The notes below the pieces were generated by a model. It had not been told where the DNA came from, searched no databases, and was given only the letters and a program-made list of their open reading frames with translations. Below are positions 23,640 through 36,800 of a stretch of DNA of 64,000 nt, in pieces. The stretch's first letter is position 1, and each line of letters opens with the position of its first letter. The stretch spans positions 10,643,179-10,707,178 of the forward strand of contig CM038228.1 in NCBI GenBank assembly GCA_021442155.1. The letters run 5' to 3'. Origin of the DNA: Cymbidium sinense. Its lineage: Eukaryota > Streptophyta > Magnoliopsida > Asparagales > Orchidaceae. Position numbers and translations under genes: made by a program.

Positions 23640-25000
23640 TCTGTTGAAGAACCAATTTGCCCCACACATAGGAGGTGAAGCCGAGGAAAGGAGAATGTTG
23701 TGGACTACGACCCTCCACCGGTAGAAGTTCACCCTAGTATTACGGTCTTACGTGGTAGACACAGAGCATCGCATCCTGATTTGGTAGAAGTTTTTTCCAC
23801 ATGCTTCACATATAAATTACCATATAATATTGCATTCTGATCAAATTTTCGCATGTGTAGGTCATAGTGGTTGAGGCAGCCTCTCATTTATTGATGTTCA
23901 GAAAATGACTAATTAATTATCCTAGATTTATGAATGTTCTACAAGCAGTTAGACTAGATTGTGTGTCACAGATGTAGTACATTCACCTAGATCACCACAT
24001 GCTCACAGCATTTGTTGAATGTTGGTCATTGTAGACAAATACATTTCACTTTTCAGTTGGAGAGATAATGATTATGTTGCAGGATGTTGTTATAGTTTTG
24101 GTTGTACAGATAGATGACTCACCTATAGTTGGTCGAATTGTAGTTGGGGAAGGTAAGAGGTAGACTTCATGGCTAGCTTGTTATGATGAGTTGATAGGAG
24201 CACACTCGAAGCCACATGTCGTGTATCTTGATCCGATCCAGCCACATGTCACATCATAATTCTATATAGGATAGGCTCATGCATAGATTTATTTGCCTCT
24301 ACGATGGCTGCATTAGATGACATATTATAGGGATTCATATTTAGATTTTACCTAGCTTTAGTTTTCTATGCATGTCAGAGCGTACATACTTATTATGATT
24401 GGTTGTTTTCTTATGCCAGACGCATCTGGCTCTGAGATACACTTGTAGTATCTATTATTACTAGAGGATATTCCTACATTTAGGGAGTTCTCATTGGGAT
24501 TTATTGTGCTTGCTTATTTATACATGGAGCTACATGAGGCAACAGAGCCAAAGTGGATGAATATGACTGGATGCTTACACTTACTCCAACTATGGGCATG
24601 GGAGCTCATTCATGTGGGTAAACCTACATTACATATATCATACCCTATGGATATTGATGGCCTGAGCGTGGGTGTCGGTGGAATGAAGGATTTGTACAAG
24701 AGATGACATCGTCCCACATCAAAATTTACAAAGATGAACTAAATGGGCTGTTGTAGAGTCAGGTACATTGCATTATAAATTTATTTATTGAATTAATTAT
24801 TAGATGTCCACAGTATATCTAATATTTCTTTCAAACTCTATAGGTGATCTCAAAGCCATATGAACATCAAATTTGTATATGTGTCATAGATATATGCTTA
24901 CAGGGTGATGAGATATGGCTAACTAGAGTATAAATAATTAGTTGAAAATGAGTTGAGTGGTACATTCCTAATCATGTTCTTAGATAGTTCAGCCTTTCAC
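23640..25000 (+). pseudogene. Plant mobile domain (PMD, aminotransferase-like) relic, copy 1
   Basis: Pieces in order on the plus strand: LDCVSQM (23,955), TFHFSVGEIMIMLQDVVIVL (24,045-24,105), DDSPIVGRIVVGE, VRAYILIMIGCFLMPDASGS (24,376-24,435), LEDIPTFREFSLGFIVLAYL (24,462-24,522), then LHLLQLWAWELIHVGKPTLH (24,570-24,630), and after a gap KPYEHQICICVIDICLQGDE (24,854-24,913). This is the plant mobile domain also found in MAIN/MAIL proteins and in MULE and gypsy elements. Stops and frameshifts make it non-functional. Its place directly after a MULE transposase in the same direction, repeated in copy 2, suggests one element family carried both. Confidence 0.78.
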
Positions 25001-25155
25001 CTATGATTAATGTAACATCAGTAGATTCCTCTTTCAAGCGAGTAGATAGTCGAGGAAAAGTAAATGTTGATTGGATTGATTACCACCATACATACATTGG
25101 CAAAATTTTTAAAATATATACTTTAATTAGTAGTTTAGGCACAAAATTTTTTTTG
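25001..25155. other. PMD tail
   Basis: Partly aligns with the C-terminal side of PMD domains (RKVNVDWIDYHHTYIGK near 25,054-25,100, like the DYxHxY segment). Frame continuity with the PMD relic is lost. Confidence 0.35.
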
Positions 25156-25737
25156 AAAATAGGCATAGTCATCGTTGAAAGGATGATGCGCGTGTCGGTA
25201 AGTCGTCACCAATGGACGACGACTTTTATAAACTGGGCAGGTTTCGTATTTTGCACTTATCGGAGTCATCGATGTATCGAGGAACTTGTAGCATCAAAAC
25301 TTTATGTTGGTCAAAATTTAAGATTGTGACCGATACGGCTAATGCGTCGCATTATACATCGAGTGACAATCATAAATTTCAACCAACATAAAAGTTGTAG
25401 AAAATTTTGCTACGATTTCAAAGATACCAATTTCACTAGATTCTGACACCTTATGTCTCTGATATGCACAAAATACAAAATTTCAGCTTGGCACCACAAT
25501 TTTTGCATGCATTCGCAAAAACTACTGCGTATCGGGCCACAATCTTAAATTTCGACCAACATGAAAGTTGTAAAAAAATTCATTATGATTCCAACGGTAT
25601 CAAGTTCACTCGATTACGACATCATATGACTCTGATAAGTGCAAAATACAAAAGCTGCCCATAAAACAAAAGTAAGTCGTGTTGAATTGATTTACGATGG
25701 ATTATCCAGGCGTCGTCAACACGACTATGCCTATTTT
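25156..25737. repeat. Fold-back (inverted) repeat
   Basis: The left arm starts AAAATAGGCATAGTC (25,156) and its reverse complement ends the right arm as GACTATGCCTATTTT (25,723-25,737). The inner ends match as CGATACG (about 25,337) and CGTATCG (about 25,527), with CAATCTTAAATTT and GACCAACAT shared between. The arms are about 180-210 bp with moderate divergence. The loop (25,357-25,490) holds a third, direct copy of part of the right arm. Similar text recurs at 49,560-50,250, next to PMD copy 2. Confidence 0.8.
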
Positions 25738-25799
25738 GCTAAAAAAAATGCTAATTAAGTTTAAGATTAAGCCTATTTTAAAAATTTTGGCTTTCTTTT

Positions 25800-26000
25800 T
25801 TTCTATTCTCTTCCTCTCTCTCTCTCTCTCTCTCTTCCTCCTCGTCTCACAAAACAAAAAATACAAAAATAAAAAAATAAAAGTTTTTTTTGTTTTGTTA
25901 CAAAAAATTTATCTTTTTTATCTCTCTCTTCTCTCTCTTCTCTCTCTATCCCTCAAAATCGAAAAAAAAAAGAGAAACTTGCAACAAACCTCTTGCTCAA

Positions 26001-26044
<44 letters not shown>

Positions 26045-26110
26045 TAATTCTCGAGTTCACAGAAAAAATAAAAATAAAAATAAAATAAAATAATAAAAAA
26101 ATAAAAGGTT
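25800..26110. repeat. C/T-rich low-complexity region
   Basis: Long (CT)n tracts at 25,811-25,835 and 25,999-26,042, separated by A-rich runs. Resembles the tract-plus-A-run layout at 14,300-14,660. The 116-codon Leu/Ser-rich frame here comes from the CT repeat. Confidence 0.85.
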
Positions 26111-26229
26111 TTTTTTTTTGTTACAACAAACTTATCTTCTATGTTATTTATATTTATTTGCAGATTTTATCATTTGCTCTTGCGGAAATATAATGTGTTG
26201 AGATAAAATATAAATATTATGAAATTTAA

Positions 26230-26425
26230 GTATTCGTACACGTCTTTCTTAGCATGGTGGGGAAATATGTCATTTTTGTGCAGGTTATATATCTTATACG
26301 CTTCTTTCTTGGCACGGCAGGATGGTGTTTCTAGCCGTGGTGCTTGCACCTTCTATACACACCTTTTTTGGCATGGTGGGTAGGCCTAGTATTCTCGTGT
26401 GACTCCTCACCTGGGGAGGTGATGC
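26230..26425. repeat. Dispersed repeat with three internal sub-repeats (copy 2)
   Basis: Sub-repeats of the type ACGC(T)TCTTTCTTGGCACGG occur near 26,240, 26,300 and 26,365, and the segment closes with GCAATGTCGGAGTAATGC. It matches the layout of 14,760-14,995. Confidence 0.55.
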
Positions 26426-27898
26426 AATGTCGGAGTAATGCAAAAAAAAATATACGTATACAGGAGACCAATATTAGACAAAATGAAATTGTAGGGAATA
26501 AAATCAAATAATCTTCTAAAAGGTTAAAAAATGATTAAACTTAAAAATGAAGATTACAAGATAAAGGGGTGGAGGGGGATTGAGATACATACCTATAAAC
26601 AAACAATTGAACAAGGGCTCCAAACTTTAATAACTCAAACCCACTCAAACTTCAGTATCAATGCAAATGAGAAGGATTGTAGGAATGAACCTCATCTCCA
26701 CCTCTATTTATAAATAAGAGAGGGATTATTTTGTTAGTTTCATATTTCTAAATTACAAGCATAAAAGATAAAAAAAATGATGAGAATCCCTCATGAAATG
26801 TTTGATTAAACATGTCATGTGTACTTCCCAAGGTAATATATTTTAAAATCTTTACATTAAAAGCTATGAAAATAATTTAAAATAAAAATGAAAAATAAAA
26901 ATTCAAGGTATCCCCATCTTCCTACTAAGGCATGTTATATTGAAATATGTACAAATCAATTGTTAGAGGGAGTCTAACATGCATATAAAGATAATCTCAA
27001 ATTTAAATATATTATGTGGAAGTATATGCAAGCTAATTAAATTTGGGCAAATCTCAATATAATTTGACATTCAGGCTATCACATTAAAATATGTGCAAAT
27101 GATTTAAGAATGTGATTAGCATGTACTTCAAAGCGAGCGTACATCCATATTCAATTTCATGTCATAGTGCACACAAATAAATGAATTTTAGCACACATTT
27201 CGAAGTTGCATGGTATCTAAACTATGATATTGAAATGTACATCAGCTACTTAGTGGATACAATGGTTATATGGTGAGATTTATTTGCATTCAATGCCATT
27301 ATATTAAAGGGCTCATCAACGACCATAAGCTAAAATACATTGTGTCAAGCATGTGTTAATAATATGAAATTTCAAAAGAAGTAAATATGGCATGTACTAT
27401 AAGGCATACATATGTTTAAAATTAATACTTTGAAATCCATGCAAATAATAAAATAGATTATATACGATCTCAAAGAAAGTTAATATAATGTCTAAATGAG
27501 TGTACAAATATTTCTTTATCAATCTACACGTTATACAAAAATCCTTTAGGGCATATCTTTGAATGCCTCGCAAAACATGCAAATTCTACAAGTTGCATAA
27601 AATTCAATGAAATTAAAAATAGATCTATATGGGCCGCTTTATCTATATGGTGAAGTAAGTCTCACATACTCAATTCAATCCTCTTAGTAGGGGTAGAAGT
27701 TCACAGGATTGATTATAAGTTGAGTGTTCAATCATTAAAAGAGTAATTTTATTTTACATTTACTTACGACCATCAAAGGTCTTAATAGAAGAATTTCTTA
27801 TTTAAAATTCTAAACTCATTATTTTGATATAAAAATATAATCACAAATTTTAGCTATTGACTTGATCTTTTGTTAGCAGCAGAGTTGACAAGGTCTAT
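26426..27898. other. AT-rich region, possible LTR remnant
   Basis: No gene is seen. A palindrome-like TATA region (CCTCTATTTATAAATAAGAGAGG, in part, 26,700-26,722) could be an LTR promoter read on the minus strand. The sequence directly before 27,899 is the left flank of the chromodomain gypsy element. Confidence 0.35.
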
Positions 27899-29326
27899 GT
27901 CACATCCTAAACGATAACCTAAGACTCATCGAAAGAGATGTAACAAAGGGAGTAAATTTAGGTGACTGAATTTTTCTTAAACAACTATTCTAAAAATTTT
28001 ACATACCATATAATAGTGTAAAAGATCAACGCAATCGTCTAAATTTACCCATCATATCATAAGAATATTTAAACAATAAATCTACCAAATTCATAGCACG
28101 CGGAAACAACCCAAATTGAAACTTTCCGTACCAACTATAGAGCATCTAAAATGTTGAATATCAAAATAATACTATTAAAAATTACTGAACTTACCTCCAA
28201 AATTTATTTATAATATTTTCCCCACACAACTTCCAAAAGGGGGGCAAAACCTACTCCTCCACCTTCTCCTTACCCTTCCCTGAATACAATTATAATCAAC
28301 TATTAAGTCATATGACTTAGTAAGATAAGCAATCTACTGTAGATTTGAGTTATCGAAGAGTAGAATATTAATATGCATACTGATTAGATAATTAAAATAA
28401 AGGTTACGTGCATAATCATTAGTTTGTATAGTAACATATTAGCTTATTAGCAATTCTTCGCTGTCTGAAATATGATATGCACATTACTAGATAACACATA
28501 TATATAGTCACAATAGCTTTAAATTTATGTCATGTGTCGTTATCATATTCATTGGCAAACATATCATAATGTATACATTACATGAAATTTCTTTTCTTTC
28601 CATAGAAGACTCTTTTGCTCCATCTCATAACATTTGAGGACCTTTTTTTTCCTCACAGGGAATCTTTTTGTCCCAATTCCTACGCAGGTAATATCATAAC
28701 ATTTGACGAATTTCTTGATTACTAACACATGACATGTATAAGCTAAGTTATTGCATGCCTATGTTTTCAACAGTAGGAAATACAATATGTAATATGCTCA
28801 TAAATAAACTGAAAACATCTACTAATTATGGATATGCAACAAGAAGCAACACAAATTTATCACTGAGTGGCATAAATATGAAATTATGCATATGTCTTGG
28901 TTTCAAATAAAACATATAATGTAAACAATTAATATTATACTAAATGACATAGAAAGATAAATATATCTATATTAGAATTTGCAAATCTTACCTAACTGAC
29001 AAACTTCTCTCGCAAAACATGACGTCTGAAACCTCTTACGCTCATAAACAATATCAACAGGGCTTTCCCTCATACGAATATTATTCCAAAAATCTTGATG
29101 CTTCAAAAATTGAAATTTCAAATAACTAATCAATCACCTAGTAATTTACAATGATTCATTATCATTTATTAAAACTTCTGAACGTGACGTGCTTGTCACG
29201 CGCCCCTATGCAACCCTTCTTATTTGTGCTTTAATCCTACTTAAAGAAAATAATAATATAATTAACTTTATTTCAATCTTTAAAATAATATAATTAAAGC
29301 TTTATTCTTTAATTAATTTAAACTCA

Positions 29327-29384
<58 letters not shown>

Positions 29385-29979
29385 CATAAATTCAATGTTT
29401 TCCAATATTTTATCATTCCACATTTCATTTTAGCTAACATAATTTATTAATACTTTATTTAATTCCAAAAACCAATTTATTTCAAATTAATTTCTTTATA
29501 TACAAAAATAATAAATATCATTTTAGTTTTTACCAAATAATAACTATCTATATAAAAAAAAGAAATAAACCTTATTACCTTCCATTTCTCTCAGTCGAGC
29601 CCTACCTGAGCTTCTGCACAGCACGCGATCCCGCTCCAGCTCGTGGGACGCGGCTCCCTCCATGGGTGAGAAGCTCATGTCATCCCCCACAATCGGCGCC
29701 GATGCCAGCGCAGCCAACCGCACCCACCGACGACCCCTCCGGACCCTCCTGCGACCCCTCTCTCCCTCGCGCCTCTCGTCTCTCACATGAAAGGGCCGAA
29801 CCGAGCCGCGGATTGAAAGAAGGAAATGCATCTATATATCCTAAGCCAATGCATGCCGAGGTAAGTGCGTTACCTAGAAAGTGAAAGCAGTATCTAATTA
29901 CTAGTTTAATTAAATTATAAATATAATTAACAAATTAATTATTATTAATAGATATTATTAGATAAATACATGCTTTACA
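27899..29979 (-). repeat. 3' LTR of the gypsy element
   Basis: 2,081 bp with TG...CA ends: plus-strand TGTCACATCC at 27,899 and CTTTACA ending at 29,979. It is bordered inside by a purine tract on the minus strand (AAGGATGGGAGAAT, 29,980-29,994). It contains a (TA)n tract at 29,330-29,377 and a GC-rich segment at 29,590-29,815 (CGCGATCCCGCTCC and similar). It aligns along its length with 41,880-43,827. Reading frames inside the GC-rich part (29,544-29,884, both strands) are LTR sequence, not genes. Confidence 0.85.
29330..29377. repeat. (TA)n microsatellite in LTR
   Basis: Pure TA run inside the 3' LTR. The 5' LTR has TA runs at a comparable place. Confidence 0.95.
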
Positions 29980-29994
29980 ATTCTCCCATCCTTA
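29980..29994 (-). other. Polypurine tract
   Basis: The minus strand reads AAGGATGGGAGAAT directly before the 3' LTR, the position expected for the plus-strand primer of reverse transcription. Confidence 0.6.
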
Positions 29995-30019
29995 TAAAAA
30001 TTTCATCCTCAAAATTTCT

Positions 30020-30798
30020 TGATCAACGAGTAAAAATATAGGGAAATTGTTGGTTCATTTCATCTGCTCTTTCCCAAGTGGCTTCTTTTTCTGGCCTATT
30101 TTTCCATTTCACCTTCAGGAAAGGAATCTGCCTATTTCTCAATTTCTTAACTTCAAATTCCACAATTCTTTCACGCTCTACTACATAAGTTTGATTCTTT
30201 TGAATTTCAATCTTCTTATGTGATATTCGTTGGTTTGCATCTGTAACCCATTTTCTAAGCATTTAAACATGAAAAGTATTATGTATATCAAACATATTTG
30301 GTGGCAAAGCTAAGCAACCTTTCTAACTTGTTTAATAATTTCAAATTCCCAATGCCCTATGACTCATTTTCCACCAAATTTGGATATGCCTTTCATATTT
30401 TTCGAAATACAAAATCTCCCACTTCAAATTCTATCATCTTATGCTTGGGGTCATAATATTTTTGTTGTCTATCTTGTGCAGCTTTCAGTCTGTCTTTGAT
30501 AATTCTAATCTTTTCACTCACTTGATTAATCAATTCTGGTCCCATTAATTATCTTTCTCCAATTTCAAGCCAACTCAAAGGAGTCTTATATTTTCTACCA
30601 TACAAAGTTTCATAAGGAGCCATTTGGATACTAGATTGATAGATGTTATTATAGGCAAACTCTATCAAAGGTATATGATCTTCCCAACTATCGCTAAAAT
30701 CCAAAATGCACAACTTCAACAAATCTTCTAATACTTGAATTGTTCATTCAGATTGCTCATCTGTTTGTGGATGAAATGTAGTGCTGAAATGTAGTTTA
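30020..30798 (-). pseudogene. Gypsy integrase C-terminal half with chromodomain
   Basis: Reads from the insertion point downward: TKLHFSTTFHPQTDEQSE (the usual HPQTDGQSER segment), then a stop, TIQVLEDLLK, DSWEDHIPLIEFAYNN, YETLYGRKYKTPLSW, a stop, RLKAAQDRQQKYYDPKHK and FEVGDFVF. The chromodomain follows at 30,023-30,262 with LRNRQIPFLKVKWKNRPE and EATWERADEM. A chromodomain directs integration to particular chromatin. Stops after QSE and before LMGPEL kill the frame. The N-terminal half of the same integrase lies at 38,210-38,760, across the insertion. Confidence 0.9.
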
Positions 30799-30803
30799 GT
30801 ACT

Positions 30804-33800
30804 TGTGGTGAAATTATTATATACATCTCCTCCTTCATCTATCTCCCTTTTCTTTTTGGGAAAAGAGGATGAATGAAAATAGAGATATATAAAATACACC
30901 TTGTTGGGATGCCACGCGGATCCTCAGATGTTCTAATTAGGGTAATCGGGTGCGACATTGAGAAAAGATATACTATCTCGAGAGATAGAAGTCACCACCC
31001 TATAATGAACCTAATCACCTCAATAAAATCTTCTAAGGACTATGGAAATTCAGAATGTACCAGAGATTCTTCCCTTGCTTTACATGGAAAAGTATATCAG
31101 AGTTTATTTTAAATCGGGTTAGTTAAGTTCCCTATAGGGGCAGACCCCCATAGTTAATTACATCATAAGGAACATGATTCTTTAAGAATACTCTCGATTA
31201 AGGTAAATGATCATTGTCTCCAAATATTTTGAAAGATAGGACTATCAATCCATTAGTTTATTTTTAAAAAGTCAAGTGGGATCGATCAAGAGGAGGGAGT
31301 TCTTATCGAAGCCAAATGCAAAACAAGTAGGGGATGCTTAAGATACTAGGAAGTCCAATAAGCATCCCAAAATTATCCTATGGTTGGGCTTTACATTTTT
31401 GAAATTTAATTAATTTGTTTGAGTTGAATTTTTATTAGAAATGTAGGACTTACAATTCTATAATACAAGGTTATGAAAATGCCTAAAAGGTGAGGATTTA
31501 TGATCATAGCCAGCAAAGGGAAGTAGCAACCTTCGAACATAAATCTAGGGAGCTTTGGTGAGAGCCAAAAACACGACCTAAATCTAATAAGAAAATGAGT
31601 ATTTAGTTTACCTCAACAAGAGATGATAAACCACCCAACTATTGGACTTACAACTGCCTAGGGGTGGTCGCCAACTAACTCCTCCTATGATTTTAAAATA
31701 TGTAGGCAAATCATATGTTTATGCAAGATATTAAGGTTGTTATTTATTTAGAAAGAGACTAAGTCCTTAAACACACTCTCTAAGAGACTAGATCATGTAA
31801 GGGTGTGCTTTAATGACTTAAATCTAATACAAATTTTTCATATGTTTTATTTTTATTTTGGACAATCAATTTAACACATGCTTTAGGATTCTTTATGCCT
31901 AATGCATGAGAAATTTGATTATGGGCAAAAATTAGAAAGATAAGGAGGTGTGTTTCCACCATGGCTCTCAGTCAAGCCAAGTTCTCTAAAAGGCCCTCCA
32001 ATGAGTGAAACAATATACTTTTATGCATGATGTTAGAAAAGAAAGTACACATCCAAAGAAAGGGTTGTTGATTCTTTTATCTTGATTTTAACTTAAGCTT
32101 TAGATGAGGTTATGAGTTATTTATTTTAATTGAATTGATTAGTTTGGTAGAAAATTTACTTTTCTAAGAGCATAATCATCCAAGTCACACATCAAAGCAA
32201 GGAAGAAACTAGGAAAAGATTTCATCTTAATGCTAAATTAAACAAACATCAATCAATTTATAAAACTAACAAAAGAATAAAAGACCATTTGTATGGTGCT
32301 CCACCGCACAAACCAATGTAAATTGGGTAGAGCTCTACCCTTATACAACCCAGATTACAAATGAATTAATTACTCAAGGAATTCATGTTATGGGGGTCTT
32401 CATTCTTCTTTGCTTCTTTTCTTCTTTCTTCCTTTTTTTCTTTTGGTTCCTTCTTTTGCATGGTTGGAATGTGGTTGTCTCCAAAGGCTTCACATAGTAC
32501 ATAAGATGTAATCTTATAGCCAATGCTCATCCTAATCCCTCATAATAATCATTCCAAAATCATAATTATAAAAGAACATGAAAATGAGAAAAAGAAATCT
32601 AACTAAAATCTGCATAATAGAGATTAGCTAAACAAACCATACAATACGAAGCATGTATATGTATAAAGTGGACTTAGCACTCCACACATGGGTAACAAGT
32701 CCACTGCCTATTTTGGATTATGCTTGGGGGTATAAGCACTGCATACAAAAAGTAATTTTATATTTTTATTACTACCCTTACAATCTCTACTAAGATAATG
32801 ATTAGACTAAATCATCCTACCATTCAGCACATGCACCCTAACATTTAGGATATAACATCACAAAATAAAAGCAAACATCAAAGCATGCACGTCCCTAACC
32901 TAAAGCTATAAATGGTGATTTAGTAATGTGCCATTTAAGGTTTATGTGGTATGTTTAGCTATGGCTTTAAGGTTTAGATTTTCTAAGTATGAAAATGTTC
33001 AAGTTAGAGAGTTTCATTTAAGTTGTTAAATTGATTTGGGTTAATTTTATTTTATGATTAAGTTTGAATGAACCTAGGATTAATTACTAAGTGTTGTAGA
33101 GAGGAAAAGAAGGAACTTCTCTTTCCTCCCTACCTTAAGTAATTTCTAAGGTAGATTCATATTTGATTCTTATTTAGTAAATGTTTTATCATGTGTTTTA
33201 ATTAATCCTAAGTTTAGATTTTTCCTAAACAAACTATTCAAAAGAAAGGCATTTTAAGATTAAGTAAGTGAAATACTATCACATAGCACACATCACTTCA
33301 TTTCTTTCCCAACATGTGTAACATGCATATGAATGAATCCTAAGCATATCTATAGATGCAGATAGGAATGTTTAGCATACCTTAATGATGAATGCTAAGT
33401 AGTGTTACTTAAGAAATTTGATGCCTTATGATGCATGATTTTCATTAAGTAGAAAGAGGATTTCTTTTATCCATTTTTCACATGCACATTTATATATATG
33501 CATAAGAGAGTACGGCCATTATTAGCACTGGGGTGTATACAAGACCTACTTATTACTTAAAGTCTCACAACCCCGAGGTTGTCCGACTAATATACCACTT
33601 TTACATATTACATATACAAAGAAATGAATGGAAAAAGAAAGATGCAAAAGTTTGTGTTTATTTGTTTATTTGTTTATATAATTTATATGTAAAAGTGTAA
33701 GTATCTTAAGTAATAACATGAATGAAAAGGATTTTTTTTTCAAATGAACTATACACTTTTTGCAAATCTATTCAATAAGAAAAGAGAAGGAAAACACACT

Positions 33801-36800
33801 ATATCTTTATATTTTATTTTTGCTCACATGCATGCTCATAAATAATTATAAGTAGCATACCTTTCAATTTTGATAATTAATTCATAAGTTTTGAAAATAA
33901 TTTATGATTTAATAGTGATAATAATTCATTCATTCTTACTTTAGCCAAAACATGCAATTTGACATAAAGGAAACATATTCATTTTAATTTGATTTTTAAA
34001 GAAGCATGAATGCATGAATTTCATGGCATACACATTTAGCATAGAAAAGAAATGATGAAAGTAAATGCAAAATTCATTCACACTAATTAATTCCTAAAGA
34101 CAATCCTATGAATAAGATTATTTAAAGTAAATCAAATTTATTTTAAGGAGAGTTTGAATTTTGTTTGAGTTTGATTTTAATTTAAAAAATCTAAGGTTTT
34201 TGGTCCTAACCCATTCCACATGTGTATGATGTTTTAGTTTAATTTTAGATGATTAGATCAATATTATGCTTTGGTTTAAGGTGTGAATTAAGTGTATTAA
34301 TTACCCTTTACCTACACCACTTTAACATATTTAATCACATAATTATGAGCCAATGTATGACATAAAATCACACAAAGAATTTAAATCAATGCACCTAGGA
34401 AAGAAAGGGCCTGCACAATTAATGACTAATTAAGTTAAAGGATTTAATTTAAGTACTTTCATAACCCTTCCCACACATGTGGGTTGGATTTTGATTTCTT
34501 TAAGTTACTAGGTTATTGAACACCTAAGTACCTACCCAAGATGAATTGATTAAGTTCGGAATGTTTTGATTTTGAAAAGTTTGATTAATTAAGCCATTTA
34601 ATTAGGTGATTAAATTATTTAATTAATTTGTACTTTAATTAGGTTTTTGTCCAAATGAAATAAGCTTAGGGAAAAAGATATGGGAAAGAACTCCTAATCT
34701 CATTCCCTAAATCCACTCAATGTTCTAGTAATAAAAATTAATTAATGGATTATCAATTTAAAAGGTTAATTAATCATTTAATTGAAAGAGTAATTAGGAA
34801 TGAACCAAAATTACCCCAATTAAAGAATTAATAAATTCTAAGAAAATCATGGGAGAGATCATCCCATTAATCCCTAGAAGTTTGGAATTAATGGAATAAT
34901 TATAGAGTAATTAATATAATTATATTCTAATAAAACCCCAATTCAAAAATATCACTCAAAATCAATTTAAATTAATTTTAGAATATTTCTCTTTGAATTA
35001 TCTTTCCAACGCTTTTTATTTTGTATTTTTATATTTTTCTATAATTAGTTATGAATATTTGAAGTTTCCAAGCTTATTAGGTAATTAATCCCTAATTATG
35101 TGACTAATCCCACCATGTGGACCGGCCATGCGCATACTTTCCACATGCAATGGAGAGGTGTCAAGTTCACATCATGTCACGTAGAGCTACGCTTTCTCCC
35201 ATCCGTCGATCAAGGATCGACGCCGATCGAGCCATATTAATAGGATTAAATCAAGGATCGTGTCTTGCTCATCCATCCAAAATGCACGGATGGATGGCCC
35301 ATGATCCTTCACTAATCTTCCCTACGGAAGAGGACATCCGTCCATCCTTTAGGGCATGATCCGAGCTCGATTGAGCTCAAACTCAACCCACACCATCATC
35401 ATGCAAGGGGGGACACATCCAATGGCTAACTTTGCTTGAGATGAAAATCCACTTCACAAAAGACCACACACTCTCTAGTTTAAGGGGTTGAGGCATCACC
35501 TGCTGGAGTTCAACACGTATGGGTGGAGACAAAAATGTTGAAGATTTGAGGTGGTTTGGTTGAGTGGATCTTCCTATGGACCAAGCTCTCCTTCAAATGG
35601 ATTTGATCTTGATCAAAGTCCCACCTCCCTTGCCTTTGGAGCTTGGAAGAAGTTTGGGATGAGTTTGACTAGGCCCTCTAAAGGTGCTCGAAGGAGGAAT
35701 TAGATTGGTTTTATGTATTGGCTAAGTTGGATTTTCTTGCTACCTCCCATATTTTTGGCTTGGAGAAATCAAGAATGGAGAAGTTGAATTGGCTCTAGAA
35801 GCTTGGAGGAGCTAACTGGACTTCCTATTACTCAATCAATGCTAGAGATCAGTTGACATGAAATTAGGGGAGTATATCTCCCCTTGAAGGATGACACCCA
35901 AGCTCCGTTTTGATCCAATTGACCCTATTCAATGGGTTTTGGCTATTATAAGTGTCATGACATTCGGTTTTAGGTGTGGAGTGGATTAGTGGAGCTCCCA
36001 TGTGCTTGAAATGAGTGGAGGAAGGATTCTCATGTGCTCATGTCCATGGGGTGGTCAAACCTTAGGTTGGGCGACAAACCCATTGGGTCATGTAACCATG
36101 TCCATTAGTGACCATTTGGTCCACTAAGAGGATGCCAAGTGTCCATGAAAAAGAATTGACCAAATTCCAAGTGGTTTTGATTTTAGGTTACCCTATGGGT
36201 AGGAGTAAAATGGTCATTTGACCTTGATTTTAATTTGGATATGCTTGGTATGATTGGAAAATGGGTTAGGCCAAGTTTCATTGAATTGGTTTGATATATG
36301 ATTTGGATGTTGACCATTTAAGTCAATGATCAACTTGTTGAGACCTTTCAAATTGGTCAAACCAAGGGTTGGGTCAAGTTCATATGACCATTTGAAATAT
36401 TGGCATCATTGGTTTGGTTCAATTTAATTTATATTTGAATTTGGTTCATTTGATTTCATTTAGGTCAAATGGGTCAACCTTACATGAGTTGGTTTATATT
36501 TGGTTGATCATTTGAAATGGATTAGTATCTTTATTTCCAATTTTGGTTTATATTTAAATTTGGCTCAATTTGACCTTATAGGTCAAGTTGGGTTTAAGGT
36601 CAATTGGGCTAGGTTGAGTCTAGTTGGTCAATTGAAGCTTTGGTCAAGTTCAACAAGTGATTTGGAATGAAATTGACCCATTGGTTTCAATCAATTTGAC
36701 TTAGATCAAGTTTCAACACATTTTAACTTTTAAGGTCAAGTTGGGTCAACTGGGGTTAAGTGGCCAATTGGGCTAGGTTAGACTCAAATGATGACTTGGT

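Noticed and set aside
29544..29884. Open frames of 95 and 72 codons in a GC-rich stretch
   Set aside because: Both lie inside the 3' LTR, overlap on opposite strands and are broken in the other LTR.
35117..35359. 80-codon frame within the 7.4 kb insertion
   Set aside because: Less AT-rich patch with several GATCGA-type short inverted repeats; no recognisable protein and no second coding piece in the element.
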